This document shows positions 18,401-28,708 of a stretch of 64,000 bases of DNA, piece after piece (the stretch's first letter is position 1; each line of letters begins with the position of its first letter). Under the pieces are notes generated by a model. That model was given only the letters and a program-made list of their open reading frames with translations. It was not told the origin of the DNA and did no database searches. Source of the stretch: Streptacidiphilus neutrinimicus (GTDB lineage: Bacteria; Actinomycetota; Actinomycetes; Streptomycetales; Streptomycetaceae); NCBI RefSeq assembly GCF_000787815.1, contig NZ_BBPO01000035.1, forward strand, positions 1 through 64,000. Reading direction: 5' to 3'. The position numbers and the translations under genes were made by a program.

Positions 18401-18608
18401 GGATCCTCGTGATCAGGAACCGGATCCCCCCGGGGGCCGAGGCCCTCCTCGCCGCAGACCGCCCCGGAACCGGGCCGCGACCCCGCGCGTTGAGCCCAGC
18501 GGGGCGGAGGGTTTCGCGCCGGGCTTGGCGTGGACGGCGACGGCACGACATCATCGGCAGGCACTTCCGCCCGCCCGCCGCCGCCCCCCGACCGGAGCTC
18601 CGTCACCC

Positions 18609-19424
18609 ATGAGCGTGTTCTCCTCATCCCACTCGCACTCGGACCGCCGGATCAGCACCGTCTTCTGGGTCCTGCTCGCGGTCTTCGCCACCACCGGCTG
18701 GGCGCTGTGGGTCGGCTGGGGCAATGCCAGGCTCGGCGTCTTCCTCTTCGTCTGCGCGGGCTGGCTGATCTCGCTGTGCCTGCACGAGTTCGGCCACGCA
18801 CGGGCGGCGCTGCACGGCGGCGACATCACCGTCGGCGCCAAGGGCTACCTGACGCTGAACCCGCTGAAGTACACGCACCCGGTGTACAGCTTCCTGATGC
18901 CGCTGATCTTCATCATCCTCGGCGGCATCGCCCTGCCGGGCGGCGCGGTCTTCATCGAGCGCGGGCGCATCCGCAGCAAGGCGAAGAACGCCCTCGTCTC
19001 GGCCGCGGGCCCCGCGATCAACGCGGTGTTCGCCCTGGTCGTGCTCATCGTCCTGGCCGCCGGGGCACCGGCGTTCGACGGCACGACCGCGGTGCCGCAC
19101 CTGGAGTTCTACTCGGCGCTCGGCTACCTGGCGCTGCTCCAGGTGATGGCGACCCTGCTGAACCTGATCCCGATGCCCGGCCTGGACGGCTACGGCATCA
19201 TCGAGCCCTGGCTCTCCTACGAGACCCGCCGCTCGCTCGCGAACATCGCGCCCTACGGCATGATGATCGTCTTCCTGCTGCTGTGGAACCGCACCATCAA
19301 CGGCTGGTTCTTCAACAACCTGGTCGACCCGATCCTGGGCTGGTTCGGGGCCGACTGGTACGCCGCCTACGGCAACAACCTGTTCCACTTCTTCAGCCTG
19401 GGCTTCCCCGGCTTCGGCAGCTGA
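18609..19424 (+). CDS. Site-2-type intramembrane zinc protease (M50 family)
   Basis: Probably cleaves transmembrane substrates within the bilayer. The 271-residue protein has about six hydrophobic segments. It shows the zinc motif H59-E60-x-x-H63 in SLCLHEFGHARAA and the second motif NLIPMPGLD193G with the third metal ligand. GGAG lies 11 bases before the ATG. Frames extending upstream run through the ABC remnant and are not real. The partner substrate is unknown. It lies in the same direction as panB but a 374-base gap separates them. Confidence 0.9.
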   Translation: MSVFSSSHSHSDRRISTVFWVLLAVFATTGWALWVGWGNARLGVFLFVCAGWLISLCLHEFGHARAALHGGDITVGAKGYLTLNPLKYTHPVYSFLMPLIFIILGGIALPGGAVFIERGRIRSKAKNALVSAAGPAINAVFALVVLIVLAAGAPAFDGTTAVPHLEFYSALGYLALLQVMATLLNLIPMPGLDGYGIIEPWLSYETRRSLANIAPYGMMIVFLLLWNRTINGWFFNNLVDPILGWFGADWYAAYGNNLFHFFSLGFPGFGS

Positions 19425-19435
19425 GGCCTGGCAGA

Positions 19436-19471
19436 CCGGGATCAGCCGCCGATGCCGGAGGCCGATCCCGG
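19436..19471. terminator. Possible hairpin between convergent genes
   Basis: Arms CCGGGATC (19436-19443) and GATCCCGG (19464-19471) enclose 20 bases just after the protease stop codon and just before the end of the small membrane protein gene. The loop is long, so activity is uncertain. Confidence 0.4.
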
Positions 19472-19475
19472 AGGG

Positions 19476-19652
19476 TCAGGCGTCGGCGGCCGCGAGGCGG
19501 GCGCGGCGCCAGTGGACCCAGCCGACGTTGCTGGCCACGCCCGCGAGGAGGACGAAGGCCAGGCCCAGCCAGAACTGCGCCAGGACCGACACCACCGCGG
19601 CGACGACGGCCAGGACGGCGAGGGTGAAGGCGAACAGCGCGAAGCGGGGCAT
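19476..19652 (-). CDS. Small two-helix membrane protein of unknown function
   Basis: 58 residues from the ATG at 19652 (MPRFALFAFTLAV), with GGAG 7 bases upstream. Two hydrophobic helices (FALFAFTLAVLAVVAAVVSVL and FWLGLAFVLLAGVASNVGWV) are separated by a short turn, followed by a basic tail (HWRRARLAA). I do not recognise a named family. An upstream in-frame start at 19691 would add 13 residues but has poorer context. Confidence 0.7.
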   Translation of the reverse strand: MPRFALFAFTLAVLAVVAAVVSVLAQFWLGLAFVLLAGVASNVGWVHWRRARLAAADA

Positions 19653-19768
19653 CGGGGATCTCCCACGGACGGAAGCGGACGGGCCGGACAAGGATCCATT
19701 CTCCCTCTCCGGCCCCGGTGCTCCCGACGCGGGGTCCGCCGCGTCCCCGGCCCCGACGCGGGACAGGC

Positions 19769-20485
19769 TCAGACGTCCGTGATGCGCAGGCCCGCGTGGG
19801 CCTTGTAGCGGCGGTTGACCGAGATCAGGTTCGCGACCAGCGACTCGACCTGGTGGGCGTTGCGCAGCCGGCCCGCGAAGACGCCACGCATGCCCGGGAT
19901 GCGGTTGGCGAGCGCCTGGACGGTGTCCGTCGCGGCGCGCTCCTCGCCCAGGACCAGGACGTCGATGTCGATCTCCTCGACCTCGCGGTCCTCCAACAGC
20001 ACCGCCGAGAGGTGGTGGAACGCGGCCGTGACCCGCGACTCCGGCAGCAGCGCCGCGGCCTGCTGCGCCGCGCTGCCCTCCTCGGGCTTGAGCGCGTAGG
20101 CGCCCTGCTTGTCGAAGCCGAGTGGGTTGACGCAGTCGACGACGATCTTGCCCGCCAGCTCCGTACGCAGCGCGGCCAGCAGCTCGCCGTGGCCCTCCCA
20201 GGGGACGGCGACGATGACGACGTCCGCGCGCGCGGCGGTGCTCGCGTTGTCCGCGCCCTCCACGCCGTGGCCCAGCTCGGCCGCGGCCGCCGCGGCCCGC
20301 TCGGCGCTGCGCGAGCCGATGATCACCTGCTGGCCGGACTTGGCCAGCCGGTAGGCCAGGCCGCGGCCCTGCGGGCCGGTGCCGCCCAGCACGCCCACCA
20401 CCAGGCCGGAGACGTCGGGCAGGTCGAAGGGCGTCCGGGCGGGCGTGGCGCCGGCACCGGCCGACGCTGCATCAGGGGTACTCAT
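19769..20485 (-). CDS. npdG: F420-dependent NADP+ reductase (NADPH:F420 oxidoreductase)
   Basis: Moves hydride between NADPH and coenzyme F420, supplying F420H2 for actinomycete reductases. 238 residues. After a 28-residue leader comes the Rossmann signature VVGVLGGTGPQGRGLAYRLA, then the NADP-phosphate loop GSRSAERA, the VIVAVPWEGH strand and VVDCVNPLGFD. The C-terminal VTAAFHHLSAVLL segment is typical of NpdG. GGAGG lies 8 bases before the ATG. It is divergent from the hypothetical gene at 20.5 kb. Confidence 0.92.
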   Translation of the reverse strand: MSTPDAASAGAGATPARTPFDLPDVSGLVVGVLGGTGPQGRGLAYRLAKSGQQVIIGSRSAERAAAAAAELGHGVEGADNASTAARADVVIVAVPWEGHGELLAALRTELAGKIVVDCVNPLGFDKQGAYALKPEEGSAAQQAAALLPESRVTAAFHHLSAVLLEDREVEEIDIDVLVLGEERAATDTVQALANRIPGMRGVFAGRLRNAHQVESLVANLISVNRRYKAHAGLRITDV

Positions 20486-20532
20486 GACCCGATCCTCCCA
20501 TTCCGCCGTCCGCGTGGGGCAGCATGGCGTGC

Positions 20533-21132
20533 ATGGATGCGGTGAGGGTCACAATGCTGCGGGAACTGCTCGCGGACACCCCGTGGATCGGCCGCACCCG
20601 CGGCTTCGCGGGGACGCTGCGGGAGACGGCGCGCCCGGGCGGTCTGCTGCTGGTGGGCACGGAGGCCGATGAGCCCTGGCATCTGGCGGCGCACCTCTCC
20701 GACGGGGCCGCCTACGCGGACCTGCCGGAGCTCTCCCCGGTCCTGGTCCGGCACCACGTCCCGCCGGGCGCGCCCGCGCATCTCGCCGTACCACTCGCGC
20801 GCCTGGAGGAGGCGCGGCGCGGCGAGACGGTCTTCGTCGTCGCCCCGGACGCGGCGGGCGAAGGTCTGCTGGAACGCGTGCACGACGCGCGCCGGGTCGG
20901 CGCGACGGTGCTCGCGCTGGAGGCGGCCGACCCCGAGCTGCGCGGTCTGGCACACGAGGCGCTGACGGTCGCCCCGGATCCGGGCGCGCCCTCCTTCGAA
21001 CTGGTCCAGCACCTCGTCAGCGCGGCGGCGGGCGAACCCGCGACCCCCCGCCGTCGCGGCACCGCCCTCCGCGGCCGGCTGTCCCGCCTGATCGACCACC
21101 TGACCTCCCCGGCACCGCCGTTGGGTTGGTGA
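20533..21132 (+). CDS. Conserved actinomycete protein, possibly SIS-like fold, unknown function
   Basis: 199 residues starting MDAVRVTMLRELLADTPWIGRTRGFAGTLRETA, a start conserved in Streptomyces relatives as I recall them. An ATG nine bases earlier (20524) is an alternative. The middle (GETVFVVAPDAAGEGLLERVHDARRVGATVLALEAADPELRGLAHEALTV) alternates strands and helices as in SIS-type sugar isomerase folds, but no ligand motif is evident. It is usually found beside npdG and the site-2 protease, which suggests a conserved but uncharacterised cluster. Confidence 0.75.
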   Translation: MDAVRVTMLRELLADTPWIGRTRGFAGTLRETARPGGLLLVGTEADEPWHLAAHLSDGAAYADLPELSPVLVRHHVPPGAPAHLAVPLARLEEARRGETVFVVAPDAAGEGLLERVHDARRVGATVLALEAADPELRGLAHEALTVAPDPGAPSFELVQHLVSAAAGEPATPRRRGTALRGRLSRLIDHLTSPAPPLGW

Positions 21133-21195
21133 CCGCGCAGCCGCACGCCGGTGTGGGCTCCACTCCGGGCGGAGCTGCGCGCACCTCTGTCCCAC

Positions 21196-21227
21196 CTCGG
21201 ATGAGCGTGTCTCATCTCGGATGAGCG
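21196..21227. repeat. 20-base-spaced direct repeat upstream of the terpene synthase
   Basis: CTCGGATGAGCG occurs at 21196-21207 and 21216-21227, about two helical turns apart, roughly 120 bases before the terpene synthase start. The spacing fits tandem regulator binding; no regulator is known. Confidence 0.55.
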
Positions 21228-21343
21228 CGCGGGGCGCCTGGCCCTCGGCGGGGTCGCGTACGCCGGGTGGCGGAGTCCGGCGTGCCGTCAGGGCGGGGGC
21301 GTCGTTGGCTGAGCGTAGTGGACGGACGTGCGGGAGGTACGGG

Positions 21344-22426
21344 ATGAGTCGGGCCGCCACGAGCCCGCGGCAACGGGACGGGCAGGCCGTGGTCCTGGAC
21401 CTTGCACTGCCGCACGGCAGGCTGCGGGCGGCGTGGACGCATCCGGAGGCGGACACGATCCGCACCGCGCACGACGCGTGGTTCCGCGAGGCGCTCACGG
21501 GTCTGCGTCTGCCCGGCGCGGAGCGGCTGTTCGGGGAGTGCGAGGGCGTCAGCCTGATGTGCGCGGTGCTGCCGCAGGCGGACGGGGAGCGGCTGGTCGG
21601 GATCTGCGTGGCCGCGTCCGCGCTGTTCCTGCTGGACGACGTCGCGGACGACGAGGCGGGTGAGCGGGCCAGGGCCGCGGACTATCTGGCCGTGCTGCGC
21701 GGCGAGGGGCCGGTCCCGGCGGGCTCCGCGCCGCTCGGGCTGCTGGCCCGGACGCTGACGCGGGTGCGCGAGGGCGTGCCGGACCGGCTCTGGGCGCGGT
21801 TCGTGGCGGGGTTCTCCGAGGTGATCGCGGCCGGAGCGGGCAAGGAGCGGACCGCGCGCGAGGCGCTGCGCAACTACGACGCCTACCTCGCCGCCCGTTA
21901 CGCCGACTCCGCGTTCGACCTGGTCGGCGTCGCCGTAGAGCACGGCCTGGGGCTGGACATGACGGACACGCAGAAAGCCGCCGCCCCGGGCCTCTGGACG
22001 GAACTGCACCGGGCCTGCTTCGTGCACACGATCCTGGTCAACGACCTGCTCTCGTTCCGCAAGGAGTACTTCGCGGGCGAGCCGATGAACGCGCTGGCCG
22101 TGCTGCGCGACGCCGAAGGCCACAGCTTGCAGCAGGCCGCCGACACGGTCTGCGCCCGCATCGCCGCGGCTGAGGAGAACTTCCTCGCTGCGGCCTCCGG
22201 CCTGCGCCGCGACGCCGACGACCCCGCCCTGGAGCGGTACCTGACGGCGTGGGAGCTGATGCTCGTCGGCAACCTCAGCTGGTCGCTGGGCTGTTCGCGC
22301 TACCACGGGGCGGTGCAATCACCGTCGGCCGGATCCACGACGGCTGCGACGGCCGCAATGGCCGCGACGCCCAGGACGTTCCCGACGCGGATGACCCTGC
22401 ACCGGGACCGCACCGTCTTCGACTAG
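21344..22426 (+). CDS. Class I terpene synthase
   Basis: Cyclises a prenyl diphosphate into a terpene hydrocarbon or alcohol. 360 residues from an ATG with GGGAGG 6 bases upstream. The Asp-rich metal site is D98-D99-V-A-D102-D103-E104 and the NSE triad is N233-D-L-L-S237-F-R-K240-E241. A near-C-terminal WSLGCSRYHG carries the conserved Arg-Tyr pair that senses diphosphate. The last 45 residues are Thr/Ala-rich and probably disordered. Product and chain length cannot be read from sequence. No P450 or prenyltransferase is adjacent, so it appears to be a stand-alone terpene gene. Confidence 0.93.
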   Translation: MSRAATSPRQRDGQAVVLDLALPHGRLRAAWTHPEADTIRTAHDAWFREALTGLRLPGAERLFGECEGVSLMCAVLPQADGERLVGICVAASALFLLDDVADDEAGERARAADYLAVLRGEGPVPAGSAPLGLLARTLTRVREGVPDRLWARFVAGFSEVIAAGAGKERTAREALRNYDAYLAARYADSAFDLVGVAVEHGLGLDMTDTQKAAAPGLWTELHRACFVHTILVNDLLSFRKEYFAGEPMNALAVLRDAEGHSLQQAADTVCARIAAAEENFLAAASGLRRDADDPALERYLTAWELMLVGNLSWSLGCSRYHGAVQSPSAGSTTAATAAMAATPRTFPTRMTLHRDRTVFD

Positions 22427-22445
22427 AGGAGGCCCTCGAGCAGGC

Positions 22446-23075
22446 TCAAACCCGGCGGCGGCGTACGGACAGCGTCACGCCCACGCCCACCGCAAGCACC
22501 AGCGCCGCCGCGGTGGCCCGCGCCCAGGAGTCCGACGTGGCGACGGAGACCACCGCGCCGACCAGCACCAGACCTTGGGCCGCCACCGCGGCCACCAGCA
22601 GCGGCCAGTCCCGCAGTTGGGCCGCGCCGGGCGGGCCGGCCGCAGCCGCGTCGACGAAGAGCAGGTAGGCCAGGAGCAGCGCCGCGTCGCAGAACATCAT
22701 CCAGGTCGGCGGCGATCCGATCGCCACCACCACCACGAAGCCCACCGCCAGTACGGTGTTGCGGTGCCGGGAGAGCTTGGACGCCCAGCGGGGATCGCCG
22801 GTGACGGGCCGCGCCACGACCGGCGGCGCGGCGAACCAGGCGATCAGCACCATGACCGCGAGCAGGATCAGCCGGACGATGGAGGAGACCAGCAGGTAGC
22901 CCGCGTGCGCCAGGCCCGCTGGGTCGGCGGCGGCCAGGGCCAGCGCCGCGCCCAGGCCGCGCCCGGCCCACAGCTCGGACTCCCGCCGCGCGACCTCGGG
23001 GTGGACGGGCGTGGCGTCGTCGTCGGACGGCGACAGGACGGGTTGTGCGGCCATGTCGGCGGTGGCGTCGCTCAT
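22446..23075 (-). CDS. Integral membrane protein, last gene of the MoxR/DUF58 operon
   Basis: 209 residues. A polar N-terminal 60 residues is followed by four or five hydrophobic helices (LVSSIVRLILLAVMVLIAWFA, TVLAVGFVVVVAIGS, MMFCDAALLLAYLLFVDA, LLVAAVAAQGLVLVGAVV, ATAAALVLAVGVGVTLSV). Its ATG overlaps the DUF58 stop codon (ATGA), so translation is coupled. It is a conserved partner in this operon type; no function is known. Convergent with the terpene synthase, 19 bases apart. Confidence 0.8.
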   Translation of the reverse strand: MSDATADMAAQPVLSPSDDDATPVHPEVARRESELWAGRGLGAALALAAADPAGLAHAGYLLVSSIVRLILLAVMVLIAWFAAPPVVARPVTGDPRWASKLSRHRNTVLAVGFVVVVAIGSPPTWMMFCDAALLLAYLLFVDAAAAGPPGAAQLRDWPLLVAAVAAQGLVLVGAVVSVATSDSWARATAAALVLAVGVGVTLSVRRRRV

Positions 23076-24402
23076 CGCAGCCTCCCTTGGATCCGGGTGC
23101 GCAACAGCGGCGCGAAGGTGAGGTCGAGGGTGCCGCCCTCCCACGGGACGACCGGGATGCCCTTCTCGGCCAGGCTGAAGCGCAGCGCCTCGCGGTCCAG
23201 CCGCCACAGCCGCAGCGCCAACTCCTCGGTGTACTCGGCCTTGCTGATCCGCGGGTCGCCGATGGGGATCTCCACGACCACCACCGGGTTGCCGCGCTCG
23301 GCGAGGCCGCCCAGCACGCCCATCATCCGGTTGTCCGCCAGCGGGGTGACCGCGTGGACCAGCGCGCCGTGCGGCAGCGCGGGCGGGGGCAGCCGGTTCA
23401 GGTCGGGCGTCTGGTAGGCGAGATCGCGCCGGACGTCGAGGACCATCTGCACCAGCCGGTAGAAGTACTGCTCGCCCTGGCCGGGCTGGAGCCAGTGCAG
23501 CCGTCCGCCGACGGAGACCACGCCGACCCGGTCGTGGCTGCTCAGGTACGCGCGGACGATCCCGGCGGCCACGCGCAGCGACTCGTCCAGGCTGGAGCCG
23601 CCGGTGGCCGGATCGCGAAGGTCGGCGAAGGCGTCGAGGAGCACGACCACGTCGGCGGCGCGCTCGGAGGCGAACTGCTGGAGCTGGATGGCGCCGCGGC
23701 GGGTCGTGGCGGGCCAGTTGATCCGGCGCTGCCGCTCGCCCCAGACGAACGGGCGGGTGCCGACGACCTCGACGCCCTCGCCCTGCTGGCGCGAGGTGTG
23801 CTCGCCGAGGTTGCCGGGCAGCCGCACCGGAACCGGTGTGAGCCCGCCGTCGGCGGGGTTCGGGAAGACCTCGATCTCCCCCAGCTCCACGCGCAGCGTG
23901 CGGCGCAGCAGACCGCCGCGGTCGTGCACGTCCACGTCCGCGGTGCCCAGCGTCCAGCGGCCCCAACGCCGGGCCACGAAGCCGAAGGTGAGCTGGTTTC
24001 CCGCCGACTCGACCGAGACGAGCTCGCATCCGGCACCGACCACCACACCGGGGTCGAGCCAGTCAGCCGATCCCGCGAAGGCGACGCGGAACCGGACCGT
24101 GACCGGCTCGCCCTCGAAGACACGCAGGCTGGACCGCTGGACCCGGCCGTCCGCCGGCACCGGCTCCCCGACGACCCGGTGCAGGCTCAGGGCCGCGAAC
24201 AGCAGCAGGCACAGCGGCCCGACCGCCAGCGCGAGCAGCCACGCCTGGGCCGTGAGCAGCGCGAGCACCACCGCGGCGACGGAGACCGAGAGCAGCCGGA
24301 CGGCCCGCTCGGTCAGCCGGACGCCCGGCTCCGGCGCGCCGGGGATCTCCTCGTGCTCGGTGCCCTGCGCCTGGCCGCCGAGGACCCGGTCCAGCGAGTG
24401 GA

Positions 24403-24406
<4 letters not shown>
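23072..24406 (-). CDS. DUF58 domain protein (vWA-like), partner of MoxR ATPase
   Basis: 444 residues. Two transmembrane helices (about 40-85) precede a beta-rich domain and the DUF58 signature GERQRRINWPATTRRGAIQLQQFASERAADVVVLLDAFAD, where a von Willebrand A-like fold begins. The metal site is partly preserved (VVVLLDAFAD). DUF58 proteins act with MoxR AAA+ ATPases, probably in assembly or activation of membrane-associated complexes. Its ATG overlaps the MoxR stop codon. Confidence 0.9.
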
Positions 24407-25464
<1,058 letters not shown>

Positions 25465-25520
25465 GGTGCTCCTCGATGGCGATGCAGAGACGTCTCTGCT
25501 GTCACTACTGCTTCTGCCGG

Positions 25521-26420
25521 TCACAGGGTCTCCAGGCGCTCCACGAGCAGCTCCAGCAGCGCGGGAGGCAGTGGCCTGGGGTCGGGGACGTTGCGGTGGC
25601 CCGCCAGCCGGGCCGCGCGGATCGCGGCCGGGGTGCGCGGGCGGAACGGGTCGAGCCACGGCCACAGCTGCGGCCCGAGGATCGCCGCGGCCTGCTCGGG
25701 CTGCATCCGCAGCGAGACGCCGTGACGTTCCGCCAGCCGCACTTCGTACAGGCGCAGCAGCAGCGGGTACAGGTGCAGGGCGTAGCCCTCGGGGGTGCGG
25801 GCGGCGTCGGAGAGCGCGGCGTCCCAGTAGCGCAGCGTCGGTTCGCGGGTCCCGACGAGCCGGCTGCGACGCCGGAACCCGCTGTCCATCACGCCCGCGC
25901 CGGCGACCCACCGGGCCGCCCAGACGCCGGACGCGACGAGCGCGACAGCCCCGACGGAGAGCCCCGCGGCGCCGCCGACGGCCCACAGCGCGACAAGACA
26001 GACGATCCCGAAGCCCGCGAACGTGACCAGCGCGAGCCGGTCGGGGCCGAGCCTCGGCTCACGCTCGGGGGACGCCGCCGGCCCCCGGAGCGGCCCGCCC
26101 GCGGGCGGCCGCCCGTGGTCGTAGCCAGGGAAAGCGGAACGAAACGCCCCCGGCTCCTGCCGCTGCCGGCCCGGCGCCCAGATGTTGGCCTGCGGCTGAG
26201 CCGAAGACTGCGGCCAGGCCTGCGCTGGGGGTCGAGACCCAGCCTGCGCCTGGGGCTGCGTCGGGGGTTGAGACCAGGCCGGGGCCTGGGCCCGCGCGGA
26301 CGGCTGCGCCCCAACCGGGGCCTGGGCCTGGGCCGGCGGCTGCGCTGCGGCCGGGGTCTGCGCCTGCGGCGCTGGGTTGAGGCGGGGTCGGGGGTTCTGG
26401 GGGTTCGGCTGGACGGGCAT
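25521..26420 (-). CDS. Membrane protein with long disordered Pro/Gln/Ala N-terminus, unknown function
   Basis: 299 residues. The first 115 or so are a repetitive Pro-Gln-Ala tract, probably disordered. Two transmembrane helices follow (LALVTFAGFGIVCLVALWAV and GLSVGAVALVASGVWAARWV), then a cytoplasmic domain with YALHLYPLLLRLYEVRLAERHGV. Its ATG overlaps the stop codon of the DUF4129 gene (TGATG). Fifty-six bases separate it from moxR. Position suggests a structural subunit of the MoxR/DUF58 system. Confidence 0.8.
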   Translation of the reverse strand: MPVQPNPQNPRPRLNPAPQAQTPAAAQPPAQAQAPVGAQPSARAQAPAWSQPPTQPQAQAGSRPPAQAWPQSSAQPQANIWAPGRQRQEPGAFRSAFPGYDHGRPPAGGPLRGPAASPEREPRLGPDRLALVTFAGFGIVCLVALWAVGGAAGLSVGAVALVASGVWAARWVAGAGVMDSGFRRRSRLVGTREPTLRYWDAALSDAARTPEGYALHLYPLLLRLYEVRLAERHGVSLRMQPEQAAAILGPQLWPWLDPFRPRTPAAIRAARLAGHRNVPDPRPLPPALLELLVERLETL

Positions 26421-27412
26421 CAGATCTCCAGTTCCTCGCGGGCGCCGAAGCGGGCCGCCGAGGCGGCCGTGGCGGCGGCGAGGTGGGCGCCGATGGACTC
26501 CAAGGCGGCGCGCGCCTGGTCGCGTTGGTGCTCGCCCATCGGGTGGGTGGAGTAGCGCGCCTCGCCGAAGAGGTCGGTGAGGGTCTGCGCGGCGTGGCCC
26601 TGGACCAGGCCCGCGTCGGCCGCGCGCTGGAGCAGGTCGGTCGGGGTGTCCGCCTTGCGGCGGCTGACGCCGCCGTCGGCGAGGGACTTCTCCATCGCCG
26701 CGTAGCAGGCGATGATCGCCGTGCGCGGGTCCGGGTCGTCGGCGAGGGCCTCCCGCCCCGCCTGCACGGCGCCGGCCAGGGCCTCTCCCGTGCCGTCCTC
26801 GTCCAGGCCGCCGTCGACCGCGCCCTCCGCGGCCCCGCCGACCCGCCGCCGGGCGACAAGCCAGCGGGAGAGCACCACGACCAGCACGACGACGAGCGCG
26901 ACTCCGAGGAGGACCAGGAACCCGATCAGCAGGTCCTGGAAGTCGATCGGGCTGCTACTGCTGTTCGAGTTCGGCTGGTCGACCGATCCGGCGGACGGCA
27001 ACGCCGTGGGCGTCCGGCCCGCGCCGGTCGCGCGGTCCACCGCGACGCCCTGGTTGGGCTGCGGCATCGAGAACTGGACGCTGCGCGTGCCCAGGATCGT
27101 CACGCCGATGACGGTAGCCAGGGTCATGAGGATGAAGCCGGGCAGGACGAGCGAGGCGATCCGCGACTGGGTGGGCGTTCCGCCCGCGGCCAGCCGGTCC
27201 TGACGCCGCCGCACCTGGACGGCGAGCGTCCAGCCCACGACGACGACCCCGAGCGCGAGCAGCGCCCACATGCCCTTCGCCGGCCCGTCACCGGCCAGGG
27301 CGGTCCCTCGCGCGGCGTTCATCGCGACGGCGGCCATCCCCAGCACGACCGCGGCCCCGAGGGCCGCGGCGAGCCGCGCACCCAGGCGCGGATTGTCGTT
27401 GCCACGTGCCAC
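26420..27412 (-). CDS. DUF4129 membrane protein, first gene of the MoxR/DUF58 operon
   Basis: 330 residues from a GTG at 27412. Four transmembrane helices are visible (residues about 12-32, 48-66, 88-108 and 163-185). An extracytoplasmic loop rich in Ser/Asn lies between helices 3 and 4, and a cytoplasmic C-terminal DUF4129 domain (TAIIACYAAMEKSLADGGVSRRKADTPTDLLQRA) follows. DUF4129 domains accompany MoxR/DUF58/transglutaminase operons; here no transglutaminase is present. It heads a five-gene run transcribed leftwards with overlapping junctions. Confidence 0.88.
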   Translation of the reverse strand: MARGNDNPRLGARLAAALGAAVVLGMAAVAMNAARGTALAGDGPAKGMWALLALGVVVVGWTLAVQVRRRQDRLAAGGTPTQSRIASLVLPGFILMTLATVIGVTILGTRSVQFSMPQPNQGVAVDRATGAGRTPTALPSAGSVDQPNSNSSSSPIDFQDLLIGFLVLLGVALVVVLVVVLSRWLVARRRVGGAAEGAVDGGLDEDGTGEALAGAVQAGREALADDPDPRTAIIACYAAMEKSLADGGVSRRKADTPTDLLQRAADAGLVQGHAAQTLTDLFGEARYSTHPMGEHQRDQARAALESIGAHLAAATAASAARFGAREELEI

Positions 27413-27524
27413 CGGTGTCCCCCACAGTGCGAGTTGCTTCGGGACACCCTGCCACAGCCCTCCGCACCGCGTCAGGCGCCTGCCCGCCTTGTCGCACTTC
27501 GTACACGGTTTCAGGGACCTCGCC

Positions 27525-27590
27525 GCGGCCCCGCGCGTCGACCCCGCACGTCACAGGCGCACGTCGGCAGCACGCGGGGCCGCGGGCGCG
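27525..27590. terminator. Possible long-loop hairpin upstream of the DUF4129 operon
   Basis: CCGCGGCCCCGCG and its complement CGCGGGGCCGCGG form a 13-bp stem around roughly 40 bases, between the end of the SPOR-like gene and the DUF4129 start. It would end transcription of the SPOR-like gene. The loop is long, so this is tentative. Confidence 0.4.
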
Positions 27591-27593
27591 CGG

Positions 27594-27785
27594 TCACTCC
27601 CAGCGGGGGTCGTGGTCCCACTCGTCGTTGCGGGCCGCGACGCGCTCGAGCGCGTGGGAGGCGGCTTCGGCGGTCGGGTACGGGCCGAGCCTGTTGCGGG
27701 CCGGGCACTCCGGGCCCTCCTCGACCTTCTTGTGCTTGAGACAGTAGAACCACTCACCGGGCTTGCCCGGCTCCTGCTTGGCCAT
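27594..27785 (-). CDS. Small SPOR-like conserved protein
   Basis: 63 residues, [26 protein letters not shown], with GGAG 5-6 bases upstream of the ATG. The segment [20 protein letters not shown] resembles the YxxxxxA-A core of SPOR (peptidoglycan-binding) domains, and relatives in Streptomyces are annotated as SPOR domain-containing. Two Cys (C15, C27) could bind metal. No signal peptide is present, so any wall role is unproven. Divergent from map. Confidence 0.75.
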   Translation of the reverse strand: MAKQEPGKPGEWFYCLKHKKVEEGPECPARNRLGPYPTAEAASHALERVAARNDEWDHDPRWE

Positions 27786-27829
27786 CGTCGCTCCTTCGGT
27801 CCGTACCGAGGGTCTACCCGCTGATTAGG

Positions 27830-28687
27830 ATGGCCACCATGGCACCCCTCGTCCCTGGAACGCTCTCCCCCACCCGCAGCGTGCCGGCGCACATCCCGCG
27901 CCCGGAGTACGTGGGCCGCAAGGCCCCCCGGCCCTACGACGGGCCGGAGGTGCAGACCGCCGAGACGATCGAGAAGATGCGGATCGCGGGCCGGATCGCC
28001 GCGCAGGCGATGGACGCCGCCGCCGCGGCGATCGAGCCGGGGGTGACCACGGACGAACTCGACCGCATCGCGCACACGTACATGTGCGACCACGACGCCT
28101 ACCCGTCCGACCTCGGCTACCGGGGTTTCCCGAAGTCCATCTGCACCTCCGTCAACGAGGTGATCTGCCACGGGATCCCGGACTCGACCGTGCTGCAGGA
28201 CGGCGACATCGTCAACCTGGACGTCACCGCCTTCATCCACGGTGTGCACGGCGACCTGAACGCCACCTACCTCGTCGGGAACGTGGACGAGGAGTCCAAG
28301 CTCCTGGTGGAGCGCACCCGCGAGGCGACCCGGCGCGGCATCGCCGCGGTCAAGCCCGGTCGCCAGATCAACGTGATCGGGCGGGTGATCGAGTCCTACG
28401 CCAAGCGCTTCGGCTACGGCGTCGTGCGGGACTTCACCGGCCACGGCATCAACACCGCGTTCCACTCGGGCCTGATCATCCCCCACTACGACAGCGAGTT
28501 CGCCACCACGGTGATGCAGCCGGGGATGACCTTCACCATCGAGCCGATGCTGACGCTCGGCGACTACCACCACGACATGTGGGCGGACGGCTGGACGGTG
28601 GTGACCAAGGACCGCAAGCGCACCGCGCAGTTCGAGCACACGCTCGTGGTCACCGAGGACGGCGCGGAGATCCTCACCCTGCCGTGA
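27830..28687 (+). CDS. map: Type I methionine aminopeptidase
   Basis: Removes the N-terminal methionine from new proteins. 285 residues, or 282 from the ATG at 27839, which sits about 9 bases after TTAGGA and may be the true start. An N-terminal linker precedes the pita-bread fold. Metal ligands are in [31 protein letters not shown] and QFEHTLVV; the substrate-side His is in AFHSG. Streptomycetes usually have more than one map gene; this is the longer-leader form. Ends in front of a heptamer repeat. Confidence 0.95.
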   Translation: MATMAPLVPGTLSPTRSVPAHIPRPEYVGRKAPRPYDGPEVQTAETIEKMRIAGRIAAQAMDAAAAAIEPGVTTDELDRIAHTYMCDHDAYPSDLGYRGFPKSICTSVNEVICHGIPDSTVLQDGDIVNLDVTAFIHGVHGDLNATYLVGNVDEESKLLVERTREATRRGIAAVKPGRQINVIGRVIESYAKRFGYGVVRDFTGHGINTAFHSGLIIPHYDSEFATTVMQPGMTFTIEPMLTLGDYHHDMWADGWTVVTKDRKRTAQFEHTLVVTEDGAEILTLP

Positions 28688-28708
28688 CGGCCTGACCGGC
28701 CGGCGGCC

